Positions 34,699-44,505 of a stretch of DNA of 64,000 nt are shown in pieces. Below the pieces are notes generated by a model that did no database searches, was not told the origin of the DNA, and saw only the letters and a program-made list of their open reading frames with translations. Position numbers and translations under genes: made by a program. Source of the DNA: Cepaea nemoralis (taxonomy: Eukaryota; Mollusca; Gastropoda; Stylommatophora; Helicidae); assembly GCA_014155875.1 (NCBI GenBank), contig JACEFZ010022401.1, positions 118,501-182,500 on the forward strand, given 5' to 3'. Every line of letters begins with the position of its first letter. The first letter of the stretch is position 1.

Positions 34699-35195
34699 TC
34701 ACAGAGGGACACAATACGATTTATTTACAAGTTATTCACAAACAAAGGACTATGCTAACTATTTACACGTCATTCACAAACAACGGACTATGCTAACTAT
34801 TTACACGTCATTCACAAACAACGGACTATGCTAACTATTTACACGTCATTCATAAACATCGGAGTATGTTATCTATTTACACTTCATTCACAGACAACGG
34901 ACTATTCTAACTATTTACACGTCATTCACAGAAGAGATTACACGATCTATTTGACACGACACTGAAAGAAGAACACTGTACGATTAATTTATGCGTTATT
35001 TACAGGCATACTCTATGTAATTTATTTACGAGTAATTCACAGAGGACATTATTCGGTCTAATTACACATCATTCACAGACGGACAATATAGATCTATATA
35101 CACGTCACCCACACACGGACAATATACAATCTATATACACGTCACTCACACACGGACAATATACTATCTATATACATGTCATGTATATCCTAACT
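34699..35195. repeat. 38-bp minisatellite, right part
   Basis: Regular units (CTATTTACACGTCATTCACA, AACAACGGACTATGCTAA) to about 34930, then diverged ones (GTCACTCACACACGGACAAT) to about 35195. Confidence 0.88.
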
Positions 35196-35640
35196 CACTC
35201 TACGATCCACACTCGTTTAGATTCCTGTATCAGATAAAACAATGTATGCATCTTTTACGAGATATGTACTGTGTCATTTCAGCCATCGTCTGCTTCGATT
35301 GCCAACTGTCGGACCTTATCAACATTAATGAACTACACCATCCCTGTCTAGGGAATCAACTATCAGTTCCCGTGTTGTAATAGGATCTAGTGTACACAAT
35401 GATATTATAAAGATAACACGAGTAACGGTGAGATGTCTCGAGACATGGTAACTGGAGAAGGGGGTTTGTGTTTGAAAGTTGATTCTATGGAAAGGATAAA
35501 TGACACATACAAATTGAAATGCATGTGGTGAAATAGACAATTAAATTCATGTCGGGAAAGAGACAAAAATCGCCATAAACAATTCACAAACAAAGAAACA
35601 AACAATAAAACGGACTCATGTGTATGTAGGTTTTACTGTA
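35196..35640. other. No gene recognised
   Basis: AT-rich unique sequence before the GAA array. Confidence 0.4.
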
Positions 35641-35653
35641 ACGACAGCGGCGG

Positions 35654-36264
35654 AGAAGAAGAAGAAGAAGAAGAAGAAGAAGAAGAAGAAGAAGAAGAAG
35701 AAGAAGAAGAAGAAGAAGAAGAAGAAGAAGAAGAAGAAGAAGAAGAAGAAGAAGAAGAAGAAGAAGAAGAAGAAGAAGAAGAAGAAGAAGAAGAAGAAGA
35801 AGAAGAAGAAGAAGAAGAAGAAGAAGAAGAAGAAGAAGAAGAAGAAGAAGGAGAAGAAGAAGAAGAAGAAGAAGAAGAAGAAGAAGAAGAAGAAGAAGAA
35901 GAAGAAGAAGAAGAAGAAGAAGAAGAAGAAGAAGAAGAAGAAGGAAGAAGAAGAAGAAGAAGAAGAAGAAGAAGAAGAAGAAGAAGAAGAAGAAGAAGGA
36001 AGAAGAAGAAGAAGAAGAAGAAGAAGAAGAAGAAGAAGAAGAAGAAGAAGAAGAAGAAGAAGAAGAAGAAGAAGAAGAGAAGAAGAAGAAGAAGAAGAAG
36101 AAGAAGAAGAAGAAGAAGAAGAAGAAGAAGAAGAAGAAGAAGAAGAAGAAGAAGAAGAAGAAGAAGAAGAAGAAGAAGAAGAAGAAGAAGAAGAAGAAGA
36201 AGAAGAAGAAGAAGAAGAAGAAGAAGAAGAAGAAGAAGAAGAAGAAGAAGAAGAAGAAGAAGAA
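35654..36264. repeat. (GAA)n microsatellite, about 610 bp
   Basis: The longest pure trinucleotide run of the window, with a few GGAA phase breaks near 35850, 35943, 36000 and 36078. Poly-Lys, poly-Glu, poly-Phe, poly-Ser and poly-Leu frames are artefacts. Confidence 0.97.
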
Positions 36265-36364
36265 CAAAAACAAGAACAAAACGTTGAATAGATAAAAAAG
36301 ACGAACTAAATGTCGAGGAAGAAATAATAGAAGAAGAAATAGAAAGAACAGTGGTCAAATACCC

Positions 36365-36655
36365 TCTGTGAATCGCAGTGGCACAGTAGCTGACGTGCCC
36401 ACCGGACATAGGTCATTATTCAAATCTCCATCAGGCGAATGTTTAGAAATTGACATGGACTCCTTGATCGATCCAGCGTAAACTATGTACTAGTTTAAAT
36501 CATGGCAAATAAAGGCGGACTGTGTGATGTACTGGCCAAACCACGATTGAGTGCCGACTGTCCTATAGAAGTGTAGGGCTACCAGCACAAATCCAGTACG
36601 CCCTATGGCGTATGAAAAGGTAGTTTGCATTTTGACAATAAAATCTTTTTGTGAT
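36365..36655 (+). repeat. SINE-C copy
   Basis: tRNA-like head: CAGTGGCACAGTAGCTGACG, then CATTATTCAAATCTCCATCA (B-box-like). The body AGAAATTGACATGGACTCCT and TGATGTACTGGCCAAACCAC matches AAACTGACATGAACTCCGAG and TGTGGTATTGGCCAGATCAC at about 45147-45240. It ends in TTTTGACAATAAAATC. LINE-C copy A inserted just after its end. Confidence 0.65.
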
Positions 36656-39260
36656 TATAGGAGCTGACTTGGCGAACCTGAAGACTGAGGTCCATAGGAC
36701 GATGACTTTATTCAAATCCTGCGCCAAACAGGCCAAGGCCGAGAAATGGGACGAGTTCTGCAGGAAGGTGTGCTCCGAGCAATCTCTTACGACATTCTGG
36801 CGCCTCCACAAGAGCATGAACGGTGCTGCACAACGTAGGGGTATTCCAGACTTTCAAGGCACAGACCTCGCATGGAAAAAGTCAGATGCGGATAAAGGTA
36901 AGGCCCTTCTTGCACGCTTCATAGAACAGACTGACCAGAAAGACGAGCCCGCCAGACAGAGGACCACAAAGACACTCTCTCAGTTGTGCGAGGAGGTCGG
37001 GACAGACGAAGAATGGTCAATCACAGCTGAGATATTGCGTGCGATGCTCAAGAAATCACCTAACACCGCCCCAGGCCCAGACGGCATCCGATATGGTGAC
37101 CTACTGGTGATATCAGATGATGACATGGAAGAACTGGCCATAGAATTCAACACCAGTATCCAGAGGGGTCAGGTCAAAGAAGAATGGCTACACAGCTACT
37201 TGCTGCCGCTGCCAAAACCGAACAAAGACCATTCCAAGATAAGCGGCTACAGAATCATTACGATGCAGAATACTGTTGGCAAGCTACTGGAGAAAATTAT
37301 AGCACACAGACTTGCTTGGGACTTGGAACAGCTCGGCTGCTTCCCGCCCACACTTGGAGGATACAGACGCAACAAAGAGTCATGGCTGAATGCGGCGGTC
37401 TTTGCTCAAGATGTTTACGAAGGATTTCAGGTCAGAGAAGAGACATGTGCGGCCGCCATAGACTTAGAGGACGAATATAACAGAGTATCTTTCGAGCACT
37501 TGATGCAAACCCTCCTCAGACTGAAAGTGCACCCTCACCTTGTACGATGGATAGCTGCAGTTCTGCTCCAAAGGAAGGTGGTACTAAGATGCTGGAGTTG
37601 GTCTTCTGAGCCGATAACGATATGTCCAGGATTGCCACAGGGTTCACCACTGTCACCAGTACTATTCAACGTGTATACGGTGCCGATCACTGAACAACAG
37701 TTGGACGGGAGGGGTAGGACTCTGTCATTCGTTGACAACATCCTCGTGTATCGACAGGGTCGAGATAGACAGGCGGTTGCCAATGATATGCAGGGCGAAC
37801 TAGATCGAATTTCCTCATGGTGTGCTGATGCCGATGCCCTTGTCAACCCTGCAAAGGCAACGGTTACATGGTTCTCACTAAACAACCATATTGTGAAAAC
37901 AGACCTGCCGGCAGTAAGAATGGATGGGAGCAGTTTGAGTAGAACCCAGTCAATGACATATCTTGGCGTGAGGCTTGATCGTAGCCTGTCCTTCAGAGAT
38001 CATGTCGATTATGTCATAACGAAGGCTCGAAAAGGTTTGTCAGCAATGAGAGTCATGGCGACTGCCAATATCGAGCAAAGACTGCTAATACTTCTGTGCC
38101 AAGGACTTGTGCTTTCACGCATCGAGTATGCCCTGGCCATCCTCACTGTCAGCCCTATACAGATTGGAAGACTTGAAAAGGTACAAAACGAAGCCATCCG
38201 CATCATTTTGGGCTGCACGAGAGACACCAGCTGTGTAGCAATGAGATACCTCCTTGACTTCCCGACAATGGAACACAGGATCAAGATCTGGAGAGCTCGT
38301 GCATACTTAAAAATAAGTGCAGATGAGCAGCACCCTCTGCATGACGCTATATTCAGAGAAAAGGGTGACAGGCTAAAGACGGGCAAATTATGGATGGGTC
38401 GGGCGGAAGATGTCGTCAGACAGGTCTACAGTCTTACTAGTATCAACCCCGGCAAGGAATGGGTGCCGGTGCCTCCAGCTTTTAAGTGCACTTTCTCCTG
38501 CATTATCACACTCGACAGACGGTGCAGAGAGCAGAACCCTGCCGCTGTCAATGCAGAGGTTAACGCACTCATCTATGAACACTCAGATAGCCCCGAAGTG
38601 CTCATCTATACAGATGGATCTGTTGTAAAGCAGCAGAGAAGTGCGTGGGCATTTACAGCCCGTTCAGCGGGCCGAACCGTTCAAGAATCCAGTGGTGCCC
38701 ACTCTATGACCACGAGCAGCATGACGATGAAGGTGATGGCAGTTACACAGGCTTTCATATGGCTGGAATCACAGCTTTATACCAACGTGTGTGTACTAAG
38801 TGATTCAATGAGCATGATTCAGAAGGTCGAAGCTGGATCTGTACGTAGACAGTGGACTGAATCGCTGCGGAAGTCTGTTGTCCGTAAAGTCACCTTCATC
38901 TTCGTCCCGGGACAAGCGGGAGTCGAGGGAAATGAACGAGCTGACAAACTGGCTGGCTCTGCACCCCCTGTAGATGGCCAGCCCATGGATCGTGCCGATG
39001 TTATTAACGTCCTTAAAGATATGGCGAGAACAGAGGACTTTGGCGTCAATGATTCCACATCGTTGTCCAGGATGAAAGACCTGGGAGTAAGAATCGGCAC
39101 AGCCAGACGCGAGAGGTACATCGTGAAAACAAAGCGTCTCGTCAACCAACACAGAACTGGCACTATTAGCCACCGGACGCTGATGCATATGCTGGGGGGA
39201 GGATCTGAGCACCTATGGACATGTCCGGAGTGCAATGAAGATACCCCAACTGATAACTGA
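36651..39260 (+). CDS. LINE-C copy A ORF: RT + RNase H, open but key catalytic residues replaced
   Basis: An open frame of 869 codons; the true insertion starts at 36671, so no genuine start codon is claimed. RT motifs: NTAPGPDGIRYGDLL (about residue 138), AAIDLEDEYNRV (Asp271), GLPQGSPLSPVLFNVYT (about 327), then FVDN at 37728-37739 where copy B has FADD, so the second catalytic Asp is Asn363. RNase H: IYTDGSVV (Asp655), TMKVMAV with Lys694 where copy B has Glu, VLSDSM with Asp intact, and VPGQAG with Gln755 in place of His. GNERADKLAG follows, and the end is WTCPECNEDTPTDN. Frame preservation alone would suggest a working protein, but both active sites look disabled. I expect no polymerase and weak or no RNase H activity (inference). 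Confidence 0.85.
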   Translation: MIIGADLANLKTEVHRTMTLFKSCAKQAKAEKWDEFCRKVCSEQSLTTFWRLHKSMNGAAQRRGIPDFQGTDLAWKKSDADKGKALLARFIEQTDQKDEPARQRTTKTLSQLCEEVGTDEEWSITAEILRAMLKKSPNTAPGPDGIRYGDLLVISDDDMEELAIEFNTSIQRGQVKEEWLHSYLLPLPKPNKDHSKISGYRIITMQNTVGKLLEKIIAHRLAWDLEQLGCFPPTLGGYRRNKESWLNAAVFAQDVYEGFQVREETCAAAIDLEDEYNRVSFEHLMQTLLRLKVHPHLVRWIAAVLLQRKVVLRCWSWSSEPITICPGLPQGSPLSPVLFNVYTVPITEQQLDGRGRTLSFVDNILVYRQGRDRQAVANDMQGELDRISSWCADADALVNPAKATVTWFSLNNHIVKTDLPAVRMDGSSLSRTQSMTYLGVRLDRSLSFRDHVDYVITKARKGLSAMRVMATANIEQRLLILLCQGLVLSRIEYALAILTVSPIQIGRLEKVQNEAIRIILGCTRDTSCVAMRYLLDFPTMEHRIKIWRARAYLKISADEQHPLHDAIFREKGDRLKTGKLWMGRAEDVVRQVYSLTSINPGKEWVPVPPAFKCTFSCIITLDRRCREQNPAAVNAEVNALIYEHSDSPEVLIYTDGSVVKQQRSAWAFTARSAGRTVQESSGAHSMTTSSMTMKVMAVTQAFIWLESQLYTNVCVLSDSMSMIQKVEAGSVRRQWTESLRKSVVRKVTFIFVPGQAGVEGNERADKLAGSAPPVDGQPMDRADVINVLKDMARTEDFGVNDSTSLSRMKDLGVRIGTARRERYIVKTKRLVNQHRTGTISHRTLMHMLGGGSEHLWTCPECNEDTPTDN

Positions 39261-39271
39261 TAACTGACGGA
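36671..39271 (+). mobile_element. LINE-C copy A: 5'-truncated insertion with 11-bp target-site duplication
   Basis: The direct repeat GGAGCTGACTT is at 36660-36670 and 39272-39282. The insertion starts in the linker between the lost endonuclease and the RT. It ends in CCCCAACTGATAACTGATAA and a few further bases, the same tail as copy B. It landed between a SINE-C copy and the CTCAA-type tail of a minus-strand LINE-C fragment. Confidence 0.9.
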
Positions 39272-39282
39272 GGAGCTGACTT

Positions 39283-39525
39283 TAGTTGAGTTGAGTTGAG
39301 TTTAGCTGAGTTGAGTTGAGTTTAGCTGAGTTGAGTCAAGAACCGAAATCACAGCACTCGTGACATTCCCATCCGTGCTCCGTCCTAATCTTCATAAGCC
39401 AGCGAAGAGACCCAATACTAATAGTAGAAGTAGCAGTCTGATTATGTGACCGTCTGATGTTTCCTCGGAGAACTGAGTGTCGACCAGATCCTCTGGTCAC
39501 TCCCTGCAACACCTTTCTCCCAGGG
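39283..39525 (-). pseudogene. LINE-C-type 3' end with (CTCAA)n-like tail
   Basis: Minus strand: GNIRRSHNQTATSTISIGSL, then RWLMKIRTEHGWECHECCDF and GS-stop, ending near 39350. This aligns with MRTERVWECPKCCDVGS at about 30056-30106. On the plus strand 39283-39342 is TTGAG/TTTAGCTGAG repeated, which in the minus orientation is a CTCAA-type 3' tail. Confidence 0.78.
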
Positions 39526-39724
39526 CCATGAAGATTTATCTGACATGAAACCCAGACAAGCAAGAATGAAATACAATGAACAGATTCAGTGCCAAGCAAT
39601 ATGTAGGTTGGGACCAAACAAAAATAGATGCCGGAAAAAGGAAAGTTGGGGTATGTCACTGTAATGACTTAAAAGTTGTTAATATGGTAGCAGTCATATA
39701 TTATATATCAAATTAATGGGAATT

Positions 39725-40082
39725 ACTGTCAGGTCTTAGTCAGATATGACTGAGCTACCGTATGACAGTAGACGGTACTACTTGCTTTCTGTCAGCGCCG
39801 AATGTTCAACAAACCAGACACCCCATATTGTGCCATCGACTTCGGGCGGAGGAGCGCAATTCGGAGTGTACAAACCTTACCCTAGTGCGAGGAAATGCAA
39901 CTCAAAGACTAAATGTCATGGCAGGACAGACAAGGCCCTAAGCCTTGATCAGCAACTAGTCTAGGATCGAAGCCCCGACAGGCGGACGGTTAGAGCACTG
40001 CTATGCTGATCTGGCAGCTTCTGCAGCTTGCCTTGTTCCAGACGTATCGGTGTTACCTTTCCTCTGGAGTAAACTAGACAGC

Positions 40083-40164
<82 letters not shown>

Positions 40165-40228
40165 ATACTGCAAGAGGTATAACTCCATTTTACAAAATAT
40201 CGTCTGTCAAGACATCACGGTGCCTGTC
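39725..40228 (+). mobile_element. LINE-B-derived short element N1 (5' UTR joined to 3' end)
   Basis: Matches the first about 430 bp of LINE-B (GTCAGGTCTTAGTCAGATAT, TGACTGAGCTACCGTATGAC, GATCTGGCAGCTTCTGCAGC) joined at GGTATAACTCCATTTTACAA to the last about 55 bp (ATCGTCTGTCAAGAC). A 10-bp target duplication AATGGGAATT is at 39715-39724 and 40229-40238, so it moved as a unit. A (GA)n expansion (40083-40162) sits where LINE-B has only CGAGAGAGGG. No coding capacity. Confidence 0.88.
40083..40162. repeat. (GA)n microsatellite inside N1
   Basis: About 40 GA units, expanded from a short GAGAGAG of the LINE-B 5' UTR. Confidence 0.95.
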
Positions 40229-40238
40229 AATGGGAATT

Positions 40239-40637
40239 GCATAGTGAAAACTACTGTATTGATATTTTAACTATTGATAGATTTATAAACCCATGGCAGT
40301 TACAGGGAATTCTAATAGAACGATTTATCATCCCATGACAATTAATCGGTTAACCATGTTTAATAAACACCCACAATCTTACCTTGAGCTTGTGATTGAC
40401 AGCAAAGGTATGTCAGCGTGAACAACCATACACACAACATCAGAGGCAGCCAGGAGACGCCGACCCAAATCTGTCTAGGTAATGGCGGGTTCATGTTACG
40501 ATATCCAGGCTTGTGTACATTTCCGATTGGTCGTAGCCATTATCCAGTATAAGTTAGGATAACTTGAGAACCGCTGTCAGTTTGTGTGGCTGTGGTTGTG
40601 GTGTCTGCTTGAGGGGCTCACGTCACGTTAACCATGA
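40239..40637. other. No gene recognised
   Basis: AT-rich unique sequence between N1 and the minisatellite. Confidence 0.4.
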
Positions 40638-40639
40638 CT

Positions 40640-41262
40640 TGTGGTCCTGGGGATAGAAGAAATGTGAGGACCGTTGATACAAACAGATGAGAATGTGTGG
40701 GAAGACTGTTGATACAAACAGATGAGGATGTGTGGGAAGACTGTTGATACAAACAGATGAGGATGTGTGGGAAGACTGTTGATACAAATAGATGAGGATG
40801 TGTGGGAAGACTGTAAACATATAAGGATGCGTGGGAAGACTGTTGATGCAAACAGATGAGAATTTGTGAGAAGACTGTAAACAGATGAGGATGCGTGGGA
40901 AGAGTGTTGATATAAACAGATGAAGATATGTGGGAAGACTGTAAACAGATGAGGATGTGTGGGAAGACTGTAAACAGATGAGGATGTGTGGGAAGACTGT
41001 TGATACAAACAGATGAGGATGTGTGGGAAGACTGTAAACAGATGAGGATGTGTGGGAAGACTGTAAACAGATGAGGATGTGTGGGAAGACTGTAAACAAA
41101 TGAGGATGTGTGGGAAGACTGTAAACAGATGAGGATGTGTGGGAAGACTGTACACAGATGAGGATGTGTGGGAAGAATGTTGATACAAACAGAAGAGGAT
41201 GTGTGGGTAGAATGTTGATACAAACAGATGAGGATATGTGGGAAGACTGAACAGATGAGAAT
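40640..41262. repeat. Minisatellite with 29-bp and 35-bp unit types
   Basis: Both unit types share GAGGATGTGTGGGAAGACTG. Short units add TAAACAGAT; long units add TTGATACAAACAGAT. Long units cluster at both ends and short ones in the middle, with a few interspersed. Minus-strand frames read as LPTHPHLF repeats by chance. Confidence 0.93.
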
Positions 41263-41471
41263 GTGTGGACAGATTTAAATGAAAACAAATACGAAGAGTG
41301 ATTCAAATAGGAAGTGTGGTTCAAGTGGGAAAATTAATTGCTAGAATGTTGTAACAGACAAAATGGAAGATTCTTAACTTTGTAGCATATCATGGACTGC
41401 TTTCAGTGGATCAAAATGGTCACAAATATACAAAACTATGCATAGAATGGCTACAGGTATTGAAACTAGAT

Positions 41472-41894
41472 CAGCGGTTCTCTACCGGTGGGGAATTCCT
41501 CTTGGTGGGGGGGGGGGGGGGGGGGGAATTTAGGGTTTCGGGGGGGGGGGGGGGGGAGGGAAAGGGAAATTAAGATTATTTCAAGATCGCGTTAATGCAA
41601 GAACCGATTACTTGATAGTGTTTTCTCCTCTATACTATACGGTTCAGTACTTCACCCCTTTCTAAAATTCGTTTTAAAACTTAAGTAAACCCACAAATCA
41701 CATTTTATTTAGACGTCTAGACTTGCTCTAGTATGAGTTATTAAATTTAGCTTCCATTTTTACCTATGCTTTGTAGGAGCGGGGTGGGTGGGGGAGGGAG
41801 ATTTATAGTGAAGAAATACGAAAGGAGGAATGACATTCTGAACATATAGAGAAGGGGTGCGGTGCATGAGCCAAAAAATGGTTGAGAACCACTG
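41472..41894. mobile_element. hAT-type MITE with G-runs
   Basis: Terminal inverted repeats CAGCGGTTCTCTACC and GGTTGAGAACCACTG. The 8-bp target duplication AACTAGAT is at 41464-41471 and 41895-41902. 423 bp, no transposase. The left half has two long G-runs (about 41506-41526 and 41540-41556). Confidence 0.93.
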
Positions 41895-42130
41895 AACTAG
41901 ATGTTAGGATTATATAAAATGCAAGGATGTTTATTTTAATTCCAATGTTTCTACAAGCTTGGTATGTGTGGTGACATGTTGTGAAAAACATTCAGCCAAA
42001 ATCCGACCGGAAACGGTGAGCTTCTGGTTACATTGATCAGTTGTGACAGCCTCCTCTCCTAAAAGAAAGTTTGTAAAATGGCGGTTTTTACGGGAAACAG
42101 GAAAGCTGAATACGTACCACTGACAATAAG

Positions 42131-42490
42131 TGAACAGAGTGTAAAAGAAGGCAACTCGGAGGGCTAAATAAGAGTGTAAAGGAAGACTTCTAGAAAGGCT
42201 ATATCAGAGTGTAAAGGAAGGCACATGAGAAAGCTACATCAGAGTGTAAAGGAAGGCACATGAGAAAGCTACATCAGAGTGTAAAGGAAGACAACTATGA
42301 AGTCTAAATCAGAGTGTAAAGGAAGACAACTAGAAAGGCTAAATCAGGGTATAAAGGAAGGCAACTGGGAAGACTAAATCAGAGTGTAAAGGAAAGGAAC
42401 TGCGACGGCTAAATCACATTGTAAAGGAAGGGAACTGGGAAGGCTAAATCAGAGTGTAAAGGAAGACAAATGGGAAGGCTAATTAAAATG
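42131..42490. repeat. 35-bp minisatellite, about 10 copies
   Basis: Unit GCTAAATCAGAGTGTAAAGG then AAGACAACT(A/G)GGAAG, with substitutions such as GCTACATCAG and AAGGCACATGAGAAA. Confidence 0.92.
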
Positions 42491-42610
42491 GGAAAGACTG
42501 GATTAAAATCAGCTAGAAGCTGTAGACGGAAGTCTCTGGGCTGAGTGGTGGTCTGTGTAGGGCAACACTAGCCCACTTTCCAGCTGGCCCAGTGGTCAAT
42601 GGTTCATTCA

Positions 42611-43158
42611 CAGGGGACTTGAAATGAAAACCTTACATTGTGTTTGTTTGTTTGGTGAATATATTTTGAAACATTAAAGAACAAATATCATTTTTCGATG
42701 TAGTCACCACTGCGTTCAATGCAAGTCCCCCAGAGCAGATACAGTGCTTGGATTCCTGTAGAAAGAAAATTCTCTTGGTGGGGAGTGTAACCACTGATGC
42801 GCCACTTGCTGCAGCTCTTAATAGAATTTGCCCCGTTTTGAAAATTCCTACTCCACTAATACATTTGATGGACTGACGGGAATGCTGGGCCTTCATTTGC
42901 CGATGAATTTCTTTAGGTATCACCTCTTTACTGATCAAAAAATGGATAATAGAACGATGCTCCTCTTTGGTGTATGTCAAAAGTTAGGCGGCCATCTTTA
43001 AACTATCCTTATGACATCACCGTTATCGTCCGCACCATGATGTCAAGTTCCGACCACTCTTGACATACTTAACAAAACTATTGACAGGTTATAAGACAAT
43101 GGTGTGATTATTTGTAATCTCTATCACACTTGTATGGTTTTCATTTGAAACTTCCCTC
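42611..43158 (-). mobile_element. mariner-type DNA transposon, core deleted
   Basis: Inverted ends: GGACTTGAAATGAAAACCTT (from 42615) and TATGGTTTTCATTTGAAACT (from 43134), imperfect inverted repeats. Between them, on the minus strand, are only the N-terminal helix-turn-helix part and the C-terminal end of a mariner-like transposase. A clear TA duplication was not established. Confidence 0.75.
42640..42980 (-). pseudogene. mariner-like transposase remnant
   Basis: Starts MTYTKEEHRSIIHFLISKEV then PKEIHRQMKAQHSRQS, the N-terminal DNA-binding module seen in mariner/SETMAR-type transposases. It then jumps, with a frame change, to HSPPRENFLSTGIQALYLLW and ERSGDYIEK-stop, the usual mariner C-terminus. 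The whole DDE/D catalytic domain (about 200 residues) is missing. A non-autonomous deletion derivative. Confidence 0.72.
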
Positions 43159-43159
43159 C

Positions 43160-43742
43160 TCCCCCGTATAATGCTCCAGGCGTGGGGAAATGGATCCGGT
43201 TCATTGTTGTTGTCACTGTTGAAGGAAGCGCATTGACACAATCTCTTGGGAAATAAAGTATATCCACAAACACAGAGAAAGTTATTATTAATTCATAAAC
43301 ATGAAAGGAATTTTCAATTGAAATGGGAGAAAACGCTTAACGATTCTTGACATAAAGACATGCGGATTCTCAATGGAAAGTAAATAGGAACATTTCTTTT
43401 TATATAAACAGATGGGAAGCTGCGGAATTTATATAGGAAGAAGATGGATACAAAAACATTACAAGGTGATTGATAAAAACATGCAGGAATACTGACAATA
43501 TAAAGTGTAGCTGACAGAGGCAAATGGGAATAGCGTTGTTGAAAACAGCAGATAAAATTCCCAATCAAATAAATGGTGGAACTTTGTTGACACAAATTAA
43601 TGGAAAGACTCGATTCAGACTTAAATAGAGATAGTCCATACACAAATATGGGTATACTATTGATGGTAGAAAGTAGGAAGATTTGCTACATAAACACACG
43701 GCAAAATCTGCTGCGACAATTACAGAAGACAAAAAAAGTTAG
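43160..43742. other. No gene recognised
   Basis: AT-rich sequence. Short recurring phrases on an AAATGGGA/ATAGGAAG theme and repeated TTGA(C/T)A(C/T)AAA hint at an old, very diverged tandem repeat. Confidence 0.35.
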
Positions 43743-43972
43743 TTGCATATTCTTTACAGAACATAGCAATCAACTCCAGCTTGTTTGGCAGTTTGTGATC
43801 TCAGGGCAAGTTTACGTTCAGTGGTTTGCCAATGCTTTCTGAACGACCGGCACACATACCATTCTATAAAACTAAACCCAACGCAAGGCGGTCTGCTGCC
43901 AAATCACCCGAAGCTGTGTTTCGAACACGGTATGCGGTATTACGAACTGGGTCCGTAACGCCTTCGCATAGA
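43743..43972 (-). repeat. SINE-A copy 5, most complete
   Basis: On the minus strand: GTTACGGACCCAGTTCGTAA, CGTGTTCGAAACACAG (B-box-like), GATTTGGCAGCAGACC, GCCGGTCGTTCAGAAAGCAT, CACTGAACGTAAACTTGCCC. The best copy in the window for building a consensus. Confidence 0.85.
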
Positions 43973-44025
43973 AGTCTCACAGAAGACAAACTGTTAATAT
44001 AAAAGACGCACATTAATGCAAATTA

Positions 44026-44505
44026 TGGTCTTAGTCAGATTATTTGACTGAGCTACCGTATGACAATAGACGGTACCACCTGCTTTCTGTTAGCGCCGAA
44101 TGGTGAGCGGCGTTCACCAAACCCGATACTCCGCTTTATGACAACTGCTCTGGGTGGAGGAGTGCAATTAGGCGGGTACAAGCTTACCCTTAGTGCGAGG
44201 AAATACGGCCTAAAGACTAAATGTCATGGCAGGGCAGACCAAGCCCCAAGCCTTGGTCGGCAACTGGTCTAGGATGGAAGCTCCAACAGGCAGACATCTA
44301 AAGTATTGCTTTGCTAATCCTTCAGCTTCTGCAGCTTATCTTGCTCCAGACATATTGGTTTTACCTTACCTCTGAGTAAACTAGGCAGGCCGAGAGATGG
44401 ATCATGCTGTATGGCAACACATGGTCTCTAAATTCAGCCCAGGCTGCATGTTATAGAGAGGTATAACTATTTTACAAACTATCGTCTGTCAAGACCCCAA
44501 GGTCA
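44026..44505 (+). mobile_element. LINE-B-derived short element N2
   Basis: A second copy with the N1 structure: TGACTGAGCTACCGTATGAC, TTCAGCTTCTGCAGCTTATC, GAGAGGTATAACTATTTTAC and AAACTATCGTCTGTCAAGAC. The join between 5' UTR and 3' end is at the same place as in N1 (minus a CC). Lacks the GA expansion. Target duplication not clear. No coding capacity. Confidence 0.83.

Noticed and set aside
35620..36409. Long poly-Lys/Glu/Phe/Ser/Leu reading frames
   Set aside because: They are frame readings of a pure GAA array; the same holds for 15896-16454, 20295-21013 and 26113-26631.
36651..36670. Start of the 869-codon LINE-C frame as a real translation start
   Set aside because: These bases are the target site and flank; the element begins at 36671, so any start codon there is accidental.
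40618..41324. Three overlapping minus-strand frames with SSHTSS- and LPTHPHLF-type repeats
   Set aside because: All three frames of the same minisatellite are open, so this is not a protein gene.
42633..42980. Host gene with a helix-turn-helix domain
   Set aside because: The N-terminus is mariner-type, the C-terminus reads as mariner in another frame, and inverted ends flank it; it is a transposon remnant.
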